Positions 9,073 to 16,379 of a DNA stretch of 64,000 nt are shown piece after piece. The stretch is from Cytobacillus oceanisediminis (GTDB lineage Bacteria; Bacillota; Bacilli; Bacillales; Cytobacillaceae): contig NZ_QGTW01000001.1 in NCBI RefSeq assembly GCF_003182355.1, forward strand, positions 806,001-870,000, given 5' to 3'. Position numbers and translations under genes: made by a program. Numbering within the stretch: position 1 is the stretch's first letter; every line of letters begins with the position of its first letter. The notes under the pieces were generated by a model. It ran no database searches. It worked only from the letters and a program-made list of their open reading frames with translations, and was not told the DNA's origin.

Positions 9073-9495
9073 CTAAACATCCATTGTTTCAAAGCTGACT
9101 TTTGTTTTTAAGATTGCTTTATTTTTTGCTTTGCTGTTTTCTTCAGTATTCTGCTTCTCACTTTCAAGGATGCTTGACCATTTTGCTGCTTCAGGAAGAT
9201 TCCCCAGAAAAGCGGCATCAATAATGGCAAGATGATAAGCCAGTTCAGGCTGGTGTCCCTTGACAATGCCAATACCAATCTTTCCTTCAACCTTTGCCCT
9301 GCATTCTGTTACCAGCACTTCGCCTAAATAAAATAAGCTTTTCTTGGAGGTCTCCCGAACCTTTAACATGACTAGCCCATTTTCCGGTTCTTGAATGACC
9401 GTCACTGGATAATTTTGTTCAATTTCATTAGCCAATAATTTCGCTAAATCTTGAGAGCCGCTGATCAAAATTTCTGTTCTTTGTTTTCTTTTCAC
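9073..9495 (-). CDS. phnG: C-P lyase core subunit PhnG
   Basis: This 140-residue first gene of the catalytic operon encodes the small PhnG subunit that pairs with PhnI. Recognisable blocks are EPENGLVMLKVRE, FYLGEVLVTEC and GIGIVKGHQPELAYHLAIIDA, matching the family at normal length. Upstream lie a perfect palindrome and TTAACA/TTTACG elements, followed further up by the phnF terminator, so a separate promoter immediately before phnG drives phnGHIJKML. Confidence 0.92.
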   Translation of the reverse strand: MKRKQRTEILISGSQDLAKLLANEIEQNYPVTVIQEPENGLVMLKVRETSKKSLFYLGEVLVTECRAKVEGKIGIGIVKGHQPELAYHLAIIDAAFLGNLPEAAKWSSILESEKQNTEENSKAKNKAILKTKVSFETMDV

Positions 9496-9561
9496 CTTTT
9501 GGCCTCCATCTGTATTTGTTTCTGCACCTTTAATCTATCTTGTTGCCAAGCTTATGAACGT

Positions 9562-9610
9562 AAATTAACGGTTAATTTTGTATGGGTTTTGTTAACTTCA
9601 TTACGTCAAC
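9562..9610 (-). promoter_or_regulatory. phnG promoter region: palindrome and PhoP-like repeats
   Basis: Between the phnF terminator and phnG lies an exact inverted repeat (arms AAATTAAC and GTTAATTT with one central base, 9562-9578). It is a good candidate operator for the neighbouring GntR-type regulator. On the minus strand the same stretch reads TTAACA then CATACA with an 11-base period, followed by TTAACC and TTTACG, resembling PhoP direct repeats. The two signals overlap, so either or both proteins could act here. No experiment supports this. Confidence 0.4.
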
Positions 9611-9616
9611 ATGCAG

Positions 9617-9641
9617 AAAAAAATCGGCATAGCGCCGATTT
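9617..9641 (-). terminator. Rho-independent terminator after phnF
   Basis: An 8-bp stem (AAATCGGC with GCCGATTT) and a 5-base loop are followed on the minus strand by a run of Ts. It begins right at the phnF stop codon and separates phnF transcription from phnG. Confidence 0.75.
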
Positions 9642-10341
9642 AAACCAGGTATGTAAAACAATCACTTCTGTATTTAATTCTTGAATATTCCAGAATTTTA
9701 CCAGTTTTTCGATCCATACAGCAGGATTCCAGAAGCAATAATGGAATTAGACTGGAGCATTGCAGGATTTTTCGTTCTGTTTCATTTGGAAAAACCACGC
9801 TCAAATGGCTTTTCCCTGATGTGAAATCGGTATAGCCCTGGGTTTTGTAATAGTGAAAAATAGAGGTGATCCCAGGACCATCCTGATCAATATGCGGAAA
9901 AACAGCTTGAGGTACATAAGATGTATGTAAAGCAATCGGGCAGTCATCCATTATTCTTAGACGAGCAATTTTATAAACCTCATCAGGCGGATTTGCTTTT
10001 AATTCGTGAAAGATACCGGATTTATAGGGGATTTTTTCACAGACAATATTTTCTGTCCGAAAGTCGTAGTCCAGCTCCTTCATCTTTTCACTAAAACTGA
10101 TATCTCCAGTTAGGATAAGAGGAATTTGCGGCTTTCGATTTTGAACATAACTGCCTCTGCCCTGCCTTGAAAAGATATATCCGAGCTCCTGCAAATGCTC
10201 ATATGCCTTCCGGACAACTATCCTTGGGACCTTATAGTGGTCGGCAAGCTCATTTTCAGAAGGCAGCTTATCATTCGGCTTAAATGTCCCTTCCTTTATC
10301 TTCGAAATCAGCTCATCGACCAGCATCATTTTTTCACTCAT
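9640..10341 (-). CDS. phnF: GntR/HutC-family regulator PhnF
   Basis: This DNA-binding regulator of about 233 residues is placed directly before the C-P lyase operon. It has an N-terminal winged helix of the GntR type (KLPSENELADHY, then VRKAYEHLQELGYI) and a C-terminal UTRA ligand-binding domain (about residues 85-230). The ATG at 10341 follows an AAGGGGAG site. An upstream ATG at 10374 is less convincing. By analogy with PhnF proteins it probably represses phn transcription and may sense a phosphonate or phosphate-related ligand; the ligand cannot be read from sequence. Confidence 0.88.
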   Translation of the reverse strand: MSEKMMLVDELISKIKEGTFKPNDKLPSENELADHYKVPRIVVRKAYEHLQELGYIFSRQGRGSYVQNRKPQIPLILTGDISFSEKMKELDYDFRTENIVCEKIPYKSGIFHELKANPPDEVYKIARLRIMDDCPIALHTSYVPQAVFPHIDQDGPGITSIFHYYKTQGYTDFTSGKSHLSVVFPNETERKILQCSSLIPLLLLESCCMDRKTGKILEYSRIKYRSDCFTYLV

Positions 10342-10433
10342 ACAGGCAACTCCCCTTTCGAAATCGTGAAACAACTTTAGTGTAAACGCTGAATTTAAAT
10401 GGCAAGTTAAGAGAATGTTATTTTTTAGTAGAA

Positions 10434-10466
10434 TTTAAAAAGACCCAATTCATTGTGAATGGGTCT
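10434..10466 (-). terminator. Terminator after the hexapeptide transferase
   Basis: A stem AGACCCA/TGGGTCT (10441-10447 with 10460-10466) is followed by TTTTT on the minus strand, 14 bases after the transferase stop codon. Confidence 0.7.
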
Positions 10467-10479
10467 ATGAAGGCCATAT

Positions 10480-11136
10480 TCAGCTTCCAAATTTTTTTAT
10501 AAAAGCTTCCGCATCATTTAATTCAGCAAAATGGGCTTCTAGCTTTTTTCTTGGCCAATCCCACCAGGCGATTTCAATCATCTTGCGGGCAATTTCTTCA
10601 GAAAATCTTCTTTTTAAAGGCTTGGCAGGCACCCCGGCTGCAATGGTGTAAGGCTCAACACTCTTCGTAACGACGGCTCCAGAGCCGACCACCGCTCCGG
10701 TGCCGATCTCCACACCTTTCATAATGATTGCACCGTGGCCAATCCATACATCATGGCCAATTTTCACCCGATTTGTCCGGCGCCATTTAAAAATTTCATG
10801 ATCGTCCTCCTCACCAAAACCATAATCTATTTTTCGATAAGTTATATGATGCTGTGTCACCCGGTCCATTGGATGCTGGACAGGGTTTATACAGGCGTGG
10901 GAGGCGATGGAACAAAATTTTCCGATATCAGCATAGTTGACTGTCACATCATCCATCGTATAAGTATAGTCTCCAAATTTCGATTCGATGATTTTATTTC
11001 GCTCACCGATTGAAACCCATTCACCGGCATAACTGTCTATTATACAGCTTGAATCATGGACAGTTGGGGATATGGAGAGCTTCTCATCGTGCTTGGGTTT
11101 AAAAATAAGAGACATTTGAGTATTCCGCTCCTTCAT
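10480..11136 (-). CDS. Phosphonate-locus hexapeptide-repeat acyltransferase
   Basis: This 218-residue left-handed beta-helix transferase of the xenobiotic/chloramphenicol acetyltransferase-like group contains hexapeptide repeats (VKIGHDVWIGHGAII, then VEIGTGAVVGSGAVV) and the catalytic-type histidine in NPVQHPMDRVTQHH. Members of this subgroup are repeatedly found in C-P lyase loci and are annotated as phosphonate metabolism transferase hexapeptide proteins, but their substrate is not established to my knowledge. It lies 26 bases downstream of the PHP gene, so the two form a small unit, and it ends in a terminator before phnF. Two ATGs near the start are plausible; the first is used. Confidence 0.82.
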   Translation of the reverse strand: MKERNTQMSLIFKPKHDEKLSISPTVHDSSCIIDSYAGEWVSIGERNKIIESKFGDYTYTMDDVTVNYADIGKFCSIASHACINPVQHPMDRVTQHHITYRKIDYGFGEEDDHEIFKWRRTNRVKIGHDVWIGHGAIIMKGVEIGTGAVVGSGAVVTKSVEPYTIAAGVPAKPLKRRFSEEIARKMIEIAWWDWPRKKLEAHFAELNDAEAFIKKFGS

Positions 11137-11162
11137 TCAAATTGCAGCTTCCTTTCACTCTA

Positions 11163-12026
11163 TTAAATATGGCTTTTCAGCTTCTTTCTTCTTGCAGCTA
11201 ATTCATGTACTCTCTCCACTCCAGGGGACCGGCTTCCAAGCACCACCGGTTTCTCGCCATACGCTCCATGAAAATCAGATCCGCCTGTCATGATTAAGCC
11301 ATATTTTACAGCCAGCTTCCTGGCCATATCTTCATGCTGGTGATTATGCAAAGGGTGCCATACTTCTATTCCCTGCAATCCGGCTTCTGTAAGGTCAGGA
11401 ACCATTTCGAAATTCCCGTATTGTCCTGGATGTGCCAGAACAGGCACTCCACCTGCCTCAAGTACGGCCTTAACAGCCTGTCTTGCATCCACATATTCCA
11501 TCGGGATAAAAGCAAGGCCTGGCACTTCTCCTTTTTGTCCGCGGCTAAACAATTTTTTATAAAGCGGGCCATAGATTGAATCTGTATAACCTGCCTCTAT
11601 CAGAGCTGCCATAATATGCTGTTTATAGACTCCAGTGCCACCATGTGCAAATTCCTGGCATCGTTCCCAGGTAATGCTGTAGCCTGCTTCAATCAGCCGC
11701 TGGACCATTTCTAACGACAGTTTATGCCTTTTTTCGGTTAAAGGACCGCACAATGCTTCAATTGCTTTATGCCCTGGCTCAATAAAATAACCAAGGATGT
11801 GAACACGCCGGCCCCTTTCAAAATCAAAGCCGGAAATTTCAATACCCGGGATGACTTCCACTCCATATTTCTTCCCTTGTTCGATCGCTTCCTCCAGCCC
11901 CTTTGTCGTGTCATGGTTTGTAATGGCCAGGTGCGACACATCATTGGCAGCCGCTAAGTTCAGTACCTCATCAATCGTCAGGGGACAGTCTGAAATATTC
12001 GTATGGCAGTGCAATTCAGCTTTCAT
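11163..12026 (-). CDS. PHP-domain phosphoesterase, probable cyclic ribose-phosphate hydrolase (PhnPP-like)
   Basis: This 287-residue PHP-superfamily metal-dependent phosphoesterase has metal-binding motifs ELHCHTN at the N-terminus, NHDTT, EVIPGIEIS, LAHPG and GGSDFHG. A PHP enzyme from Eggerthella lenta (PhnPP) hydrolyses the C-P lyase product 5-phosphoribosyl 1,2-cyclic phosphate twice, giving ribose 5-phosphate and phosphate. Position in this locus and the absence of phnP and phnN make the same role likely here. An AGGAGG site precedes the ATG. The specific substrate is inferred from context; the alternative is a general nucleotide phosphoesterase of the YciV type. Confidence 0.82.
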   Translation of the reverse strand: MKAELHCHTNISDCPLTIDEVLNLAAANDVSHLAITNHDTTKGLEEAIEQGKKYGVEVIPGIEISGFDFERGRRVHILGYFIEPGHKAIEALCGPLTEKRHKLSLEMVQRLIEAGYSITWERCQEFAHGGTGVYKQHIMAALIEAGYTDSIYGPLYKKLFSRGQKGEVPGLAFIPMEYVDARQAVKAVLEAGGVPVLAHPGQYGNFEMVPDLTEAGLQGIEVWHPLHNHQHEDMARKLAVKYGLIMTGGSDFHGAYGEKPVVLGSRSPGVERVHELAARRKKLKSHI

Positions 12027-12078
12027 TTCTGGACCTCCTATTAATAGCCTTTTTTAATAGAGTAACTTGGTGCCAAGC

Positions 12079-12122
12079 TGTAAAGGTTACCAATATGTAA
12101 ATTTCTGTTAAGATTATGTAAT
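12079..12122 (-). promoter_or_regulatory. PhoP-box-like repeats upstream of the PHP gene
   Basis: On the minus strand ATTACA (12122-12117), TTAACA (12111-12106) and TTTACA (12101-12096) are separated by 5 and 4 bases. A GTAACC and a fourth TTTACA (12084-12079) follow. This is a close match to the Bacillus PhoP consensus TT(A/T/C)ACA at about 11-base spacing, and is the clearest such site in the window. It predicts induction of this unit by phosphate starvation. Confidence 0.6.
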
Positions 12123-12201
12123 GATGCGGCACAGACGCGAAAGAATGGTATAAAGCCAACTGACCGACATATAAAAGGGGCCGAAGTCCTATCCAAAAAG
12201 G

Positions 12202-12228
12202 AAAAAGGCCAACTCCTTGGAGCCGGCC
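12202..12228 (-). terminator. Terminator after the first Tat phosphoesterase
   Basis: A GGCC..CTCC/GGAG..GGCC stem-loop (12207-12228) is followed by TTTTT on the minus strand, just after the stop codon at 12261. Confidence 0.7.
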
Positions 12229-12260
12229 ATATGTTTTGAAGTCATTTCACTGATATGTTT

Positions 12261-13667
12261 TTAAATAGAGATGTTTTCAGCTGCCTTTGTTTTGCCTAAT
12301 GCCTTCAATGGCGTTTTGCATACATTCCCATATGCATCAAGTGCATGTACTTCAATCTGATATGCAGTATTTGCCTGCAAGCCTTCAATCTTTAATGTTA
12401 ACGGGTTTGGTACAGGATCTTTATAGAATTCTGAAAAAGCAAGAAGCTGCTTTGCGACTTCTCCGGTTTCAGCATTTTTTGCCACTACTTTGTAGTCATG
12501 AACAAGCAGATCATCCTTTGCCTGGTTAAACATAATGGCCAGGGCAGCAGATGATGTCATTTCATTATTAATGGAGAGCATGGCATCTTTTGTAAAAAAG
12601 GGGGGCTTTGAATCCCTTGCATCTGTATATTTAAAATTCTGCTTGTTAGCTGGATAGCTGATTTCAAACGGCTCTCCAGTCCAGTCATTATGGTGAATAT
12701 CGCGGCGCTTAATCAATACTTTGTTGTTATATACCTCTACAATCAATGCCTGATTCAGGATATCGGCACCTTCAGGCACTTCCCCTTGAATTCTTCCTGC
12801 ATCCAGCCACAGGTAGGCACCAGTTGAAGTTCCGATTGAGGTGAAATCCTTCTGATGGATAATCCTCGGATCATCAAGCGGATAGTGGGTATGACCGGAA
12901 AATGAAATGACTTGCGGATATTCCTTCAACGTATCGTAAAATAGATCCCTATTCTGATTAAAGCCCCATTCGCTTCCATAGACAGTACCTTTGATCGGCT
13001 GATGATGGAAAACAAAGATCGGCTTTTTCGGATCATCTTCGTTTGCATTCTTCAATTGCTCGCTTAGCCAACTAATTTGTTCAACTGAGAAAGTTCCCTC
13101 TGTTTTCCCGTCTTCTGTGCCAAGGACAATGAAATGATAGCCTTTCATGACCTTATGATAGTAGATCGATTCCATTCCCGTTTTATCCAGGAAGCGTTTT
13201 TGGGCATCAGCTGTTGATAAGCCATTCCAGTAATCATGATTACCGATGGCAAACATGGAAACAGTACCCCATTGCTTTTGTACATTAAAGGCTGACATGA
13301 ACTTATCATATTCGGAAGAATACCCATAATCAGTTAAATCCCCAACAACTACAAAAGCATCCTGCTTTGGAACAACCTTATTTAATTGTTCCAATGTGAC
13401 AATAAACTTTTCCAGCGTCTTATCGCTGGAATTATGAATATGGATATCACTGATCACCGGAAAAACCAAATCCGGCTTCGAACCGCTTACATTCATCATG
13501 GAAGACGAAGATGCTGCACTTGCTGAAATGAAATGGAACGAGTTTGCAAGCGACAATCCTATTGTCGCACCAGCAGCCATGGTTGTTTTTTGCAAAAAGG
13601 CACGGCGGTCTATTCCTTTTGTTGTAAGGTTTTCGTCTTTTTGTTCCTTCGAGCTATTTTTCATCAT
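12261..13667 (-). CDS. Tat-exported calcineurin-like phosphoesterase
   Basis: This 468-residue secreted metallophosphoesterase has a twin-arginine signal (DRRAFLQKT, about residues 20-28) followed by a hydrophobic stretch ending near SASA. The calcineurin-type metal ligands are complete: DIHIHN, GDLTDYG, GNHDYW, HHQP and SGHTHYP. A C-terminal domain of about 130 residues looks like a beta-sandwich of fibronectin type. It probably releases phosphate from organic phosphoesters outside the cell. It lies 121 bases downstream of a second Tat phosphoesterase and next to the phosphonate locus, which suggests a phosphate-acquisition cluster. The substrate is unknown. Confidence 0.85.
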   Translation of the reverse strand: MMKNSSKEQKDENLTTKGIDRRAFLQKTTMAAGATIGLSLANSFHFISASAASSSSMMNVSGSKPDLVFPVISDIHIHNSSDKTLEKFIVTLEQLNKVVPKQDAFVVVGDLTDYGYSSEYDKFMSAFNVQKQWGTVSMFAIGNHDYWNGLSTADAQKRFLDKTGMESIYYHKVMKGYHFIVLGTEDGKTEGTFSVEQISWLSEQLKNANEDDPKKPIFVFHHQPIKGTVYGSEWGFNQNRDLFYDTLKEYPQVISFSGHTHYPLDDPRIIHQKDFTSIGTSTGAYLWLDAGRIQGEVPEGADILNQALIVEVYNNKVLIKRRDIHHNDWTGEPFEISYPANKQNFKYTDARDSKPPFFTKDAMLSINNEMTSSAALAIMFNQAKDDLLVHDYKVVAKNAETGEVAKQLLAFSEFYKDPVPNPLTLKIEGLQANTAYQIEVHALDAYGNVCKTPLKALGKTKAAENISI

Positions 13668-13788
13668 TCTCTGCCCTCTCCTCTTATCATCTTTCCGCAG
13701 TATTCATTCACCAGGCTTCATTTAACAGCAGTATGTATGCTATGCATAATTCAATTATTCTAATGTGCTCTGGTAATCATTTAGCCTA

Positions 13789-14991
13789 TTATTTACCTTC
13801 CAATGGCAGCGGATCAATGCTTTGATCATTTGCAGTTAAATCAATTCCATAATCTTTTGCAAATACCATATGCGTGTCAACCAATACACCTTCCTGGTTT
13901 TCATCCAAGTTGAATACTCTTGCACCGCGGAGTCTATTTTTGTCCGGGCCTGAAAGACCATAAGTGCCGAAGCCGGTATTGCCTGAGTATCCGAGCAGAA
14001 TGCCATAATAGTTTCCGCAATAGGTATTAATATGATCATGTCCGCAGAATACGCCCTTTACATCTCCCCTATCCAGCATGGCTGTAAACAATCCGCTGTT
14101 AATCGGTCCCGGGCACTCATCTTCATTCCGTTCTCCTGTGATCTGATGCCTTGCCACCGCAAGATTATGGCCTTCATTTGTTCGGCTGTCCACACTTCCC
14201 CACCACATAAACCGGTGCTCCCATAAAGGAATATGGATGAATACCAGCGAAGGAACTTTATAGCCATATTTCTTTTCAATCACCTTTGACCTCTCATAAT
14301 ACCAATTCACCTGGTTGAAACGAAGCCAATCCCATGTTGGATAGCCTTTAAAATCCTGTCCGGCAATTGTTTTCGGAGCATACCGGCCGCTATCGAGCAG
14401 CCATAAATTGAATGCCGCTTTATTCCCGCTGGATTGTCTGATTAGCAGGTTCATATTTCCTGTACCCGTAAGGCCTTTTTTACCAGGAACGTTCATATTG
14501 TGTTTGTACTTCATATAGAAATTAAGCATTTCCTCTTCATCCATGCCGCTCTTTGCTGTTGAGTCTTCATCATGGTTGCCGAATGTGGCCGCCCAGCGGA
14601 TCCCTCTTTTTTCCATAGGCTGAACAACATTGTTCATTGCTTGCTTCATTTCTAATTCAGTATCACAGCCGCCGGTGATATTGTCTCCATTCAACACGAC
14701 AAAGTCAGGTTTTTCCGCATCAAGAACCTTTTCCATCAGTTCGATGGTTCTTCGGTCAATCCGTTCATCGTCCTGAGTGTCGTTAAATTGTACAATCTTA
14801 TACTTGCCATTCGAATTAAATGCAAGCTTAGGAGCTTCAAGCTCTTCGCCAAGTTCTTCCGCTTGGGCTTTGCCTACCAGCAAGTCTCCCGGCAAGCCTG
14901 CAGCAGCCATCGTTAAAGCAAGTGTCCCCATACCTCCAGCTTTAATAAAAGACCTTCTATCAAGCCCTTTGTTTTCGTTCTGATTACTCAT
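13789..14991 (-). CDS. Tat-exported metallophosphoesterase (second)
   Basis: This 400-residue secreted phosphoesterase is related to the purple-acid/calcineurin group (YkuE/PhoD-like in function, not in detailed family). It has the twin-arginine motif DRRSFIKAGG and a hydrophobic segment to about residue 45. Catalytic motifs are FNDTQDD, LNGDNITGG, FGNHDED, FIHIPLWE and CGHDHIN. It lacks the C-terminal beta domain of its neighbour. PhoP-like TTTAC repeats lie upstream, so it is probably induced in phosphate limitation. The gap to the next phosphoesterase has no obvious terminator, and co-transcription is possible. Confidence 0.85.
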   Translation of the reverse strand: MSNQNENKGLDRRSFIKAGGMGTLALTMAAAGLPGDLLVGKAQAEELGEELEAPKLAFNSNGKYKIVQFNDTQDDERIDRRTIELMEKVLDAEKPDFVVLNGDNITGGCDTELEMKQAMNNVVQPMEKRGIRWAATFGNHDEDSTAKSGMDEEEMLNFYMKYKHNMNVPGKKGLTGTGNMNLLIRQSSGNKAAFNLWLLDSGRYAPKTIAGQDFKGYPTWDWLRFNQVNWYYERSKVIEKKYGYKVPSLVFIHIPLWEHRFMWWGSVDSRTNEGHNLAVARHQITGERNEDECPGPINSGLFTAMLDRGDVKGVFCGHDHINTYCGNYYGILLGYSGNTGFGTYGLSGPDKNRLRGARVFNLDENQEGVLVDTHMVFAKDYGIDLTANDQSIDPLPLEGK

Positions 14992-15091
14992 TCATTCCGC
15001 CTCCAATGATTTAATCGGGAGCATTCCCTGCCCCACCTTTAAAATCGTAGAATAAATCTATTAATGGCGTATTAAGAATACTAGATTGTTT

Positions 15092-15117
15092 AGTAAAGAA
15101 CGTAAGGATAATGTAAA
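15092..15117 (-). promoter_or_regulatory. Candidate PhoP box upstream of the second Tat phosphoesterase
   Basis: Minus-strand hexamers TTTACA (15117-15112), CTTACG (15106-15101) and TTTACT (15097-15092) are spaced 5 and 3 bases apart. The first pair has the 11-base period expected of PhoP sites and the third is off-phase, so this is weaker than the PHP-gene site. Confidence 0.4.
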
Positions 15118-15147
15118 GGCTTTTTTAATAGATTGTTCTTTGCATAA

Positions 15148-15175
15148 CAAAAGCCTGCCTGAATTCAGGCAGACT
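15148..15175 (-). terminator. Terminator after comK
   Basis: A perfect 18-base palindrome (15155-15172; half CTGCCTGAA) is followed by a T-rich tract on the minus strand, 45 bases after the comK stop. Confidence 0.75.
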
Positions 15176-15216
15176 TCCGAGATCCTGCTCAATTTAGAAG
15201 GTTAGGAAAGCTAACA

Positions 15217-15786
15217 TTACTCTGAATCATCACCCTTGCTTACTGTATAGTTCCGATTCTCCTCCTTTACAAAATGAACCCCGCTTCCTCTCTCCATTAT
15301 ATATTGCATTTTATATTGCGTCCTTTTGGTGATCTTTACTTCCAGCTGTTCGGCCCGGTCATATCGGTCAGACAGCTTTCTCTCAGGGATATCCAGAATG
15401 ATCGATGGTCCATCAATTAACATGACCTGTGCGTGGTTTTCAGATTCAGGCAGAATGCGATGCACCTGGTGAACAGCCATCCACACACAATCATCATTTT
15501 TTGATGATATATGCGGAAACCAATACATATCAATATGCCCGGGTATGCGAATAGGCGTTGCCTGGCATGCCCCTATAACCGACTTTGCACCGCTGACGGC
15601 ACCTTCCAGTTCAAATCCGTAATAACTAAGACTTTCCTGGATAATCTCGATTGGTTTCATTGTGATAATAAACATTTGGCTGCCCTGAATGACTTTGCTG
15701 TAGCATCTCCCATTTGCATCAAACTCTGGCAATATCGCTTTTGTTTCCGGGTGGATAACATAATGCGGTAAATAAATCATTGTCAT
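15217..15786 (-). CDS. comK: Competence transcription factor ComK
   Basis: This 189-residue member of the ComK family is the master activator of DNA-uptake competence genes; it binds AT-rich K-boxes (AAAA-N5-TTTT). The family is recognised from the strand order ILPEFDANGRCYSKVI, MKPIEIIQESLSYYG, DMYWFPHISS and WMAVHQVH, matching B. subtilis ComK in register and length (192 residues there). The C-terminal tail, the MecA target in B. subtilis, is divergent. An AAGGAG site seven bases from ATG supports the start. Upstream are a long leader with alternative hairpins, a minus-strand sigma-A-like promoter and a K-box, consistent with autoregulation. Confidence 0.88.
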   Translation of the reverse strand: MTMIYLPHYVIHPETKAILPEFDANGRCYSKVIQGSQMFIITMKPIEIIQESLSYYGFELEGAVSGAKSVIGACQATPIRIPGHIDMYWFPHISSKNDDCVWMAVHQVHRILPESENHAQVMLIDGPSIILDIPERKLSDRYDRAEQLEVKITKRTQYKMQYIMERGSGVHFVKEENRNYTVSKGDDSE

Positions 15787-15788
15787 GT

Positions 15789-15866
15789 GTATGCTCCTTT
15801 TTCGTCACTTACTATTTTAAAATGGGTCATTAAGGAGTATACTTAGCAAATGAGCTGGTATACTCC
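15789..15866 (-). promoter_or_regulatory. comK leader with two mutually exclusive pairings, one covering the ribosome binding site
   Basis: In the comK mRNA sense, segment A GGAGTATAC (15866-15858) can pair perfectly with segment B GTATACTCC (15842-15834). Extended by two bases, B reads GTATACTCCTT. It is also complementary at 10 of 11 positions to AAGGAGCATAC (15799-15789), which is the comK Shine-Dalgarno region. A:B leaves the ribosome site open; B:site closes it. This is the architecture of a translational switch. I infer it from sequence alone; the input signal, if any, is unknown. Confidence 0.5.
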
Positions 15867-15885
15867 ATCTCGTAAGAACTCTCAG

Positions 15886-15925
15886 GCGATTGTCTTTCCC
15901 GGACCTGCCTGGGGGTTTTTTTGTT
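15886..15925 (+). terminator. Terminator-like hairpin on the strand opposite comK
   Basis: CAGGC and GCCTG arms followed by GGGG and a run of seven Ts form a terminator-like structure only in the plus direction. Nothing annotated on the plus strand ends here, so it may end an antisense or orphan transcript, or be part of the comK leader fold. Confidence 0.4.
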
Positions 15926-16042
15926 TTTACACTTTCCTCTTTGTGCCGGTGACTGGATGGTTGATATTTCTTTTAATGATTTGACATTTAAAAGACCCTC
16001 TCGGTTATTCGGCATGATTTGACAAAATTCACCTCTTCCCTC

Positions 16043-16082
16043 ATTATAATGGGTATTTTTTACTATTGTAAAAACTTATTTT
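16043..16082 (-). promoter_or_regulatory. Probable comK promoter with K-box
   Basis: The minus strand carries TTTACA (16072-16067) and TATAAT (16048-16043) with an 18-base spacer. Immediately upstream is AAAA-N5-TTTT (16070-16082), an exact ComK half-box pair. This gives a leader of about 250 nt. Further AAAA-N5-TTT(T/A) boxes occur at 16188-16200 and 16201-16213. They suggest positive autoregulation as in B. subtilis comK. Confidence 0.5.
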
Positions 16083-16133
16083 TCCTCCGTCGTAAATTTT
16101 TTTGTGGCGTGAAATCGATCTCAGCAGACGTTA

Positions 16134-16162
16134 TTGACAAATTTGTGTGAATTTTTTATAAT
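16134..16162 (+). promoter_or_regulatory. Perfect-consensus sigma-A promoter with no annotated gene
   Basis: TTGACA and TATAAT are both exact matches and are separated by exactly 17 bases on the plus strand. Downstream there is no convincing gene before a strong terminator at 16336-16370. The predicted transcript of about 200 nt would be a small RNA, or an mRNA for a 27-codon frame at 16238-16321 that lacks a good ribosome site. K-boxes lie just downstream of the -10 element. Confidence 0.55.
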
Positions 16163-16168
16163 ATTTAA

Positions 16169-16370
16169 TTTTATTGATTTTTTTAGTAAAAACATCTTTA
16201 AAAACTGAATTTTCATTCATTTTGTGACATAGGTCATATGGATAGAAGAATATCATTGGCTGGAAATTCTGTCACAAAAATTTCTTTTTTACGAAGGGAA
16301 ACACTTTCATGGAGACCGTAAAGCACTAATCTCCCAAAAAGCCATTGGCACCCTTTAGGCCAATGGCTTT
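16169..16370 (+). ncRNA. Predicted orphan transcript between comK and galE
   Basis: The interval runs from the consensus promoter to the bidirectional terminator. It contains the inverted pair TTTGTGAC (about 16220) and GTCACAAA (about 16270), which could form a stem. A short frame starting ATGGATAGAAGA at 16238 encodes 27 residues (first MDRRISLAG). The region is otherwise without coding signals. Existence of the RNA is inferred from promoter plus terminator only. Confidence 0.35.
16336..16370. terminator. Bidirectional terminator after galE
   Basis: An 11-bp stem (AAGCCATTGGC/GCCAATGGCTT) is flanked by As and Ts. It terminates galE on the minus strand and could end the orphan plus-strand transcript. 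Confidence 0.75.
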
Positions 16371-16379
16371 AATGATTGA

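Noticed and set aside
15834-15925. Known riboswitch (TPP or glycine) upstream of comK
   Set aside because: Short matches such as CTGAGAG and CTCTCAGG occur, but the rest of either aptamer core is missing.
15830-16015. 61-aa minus-strand frame upstream of comK
   Set aside because: No ribosome site and basic low-quality composition; it overlaps the comK leader hairpins.
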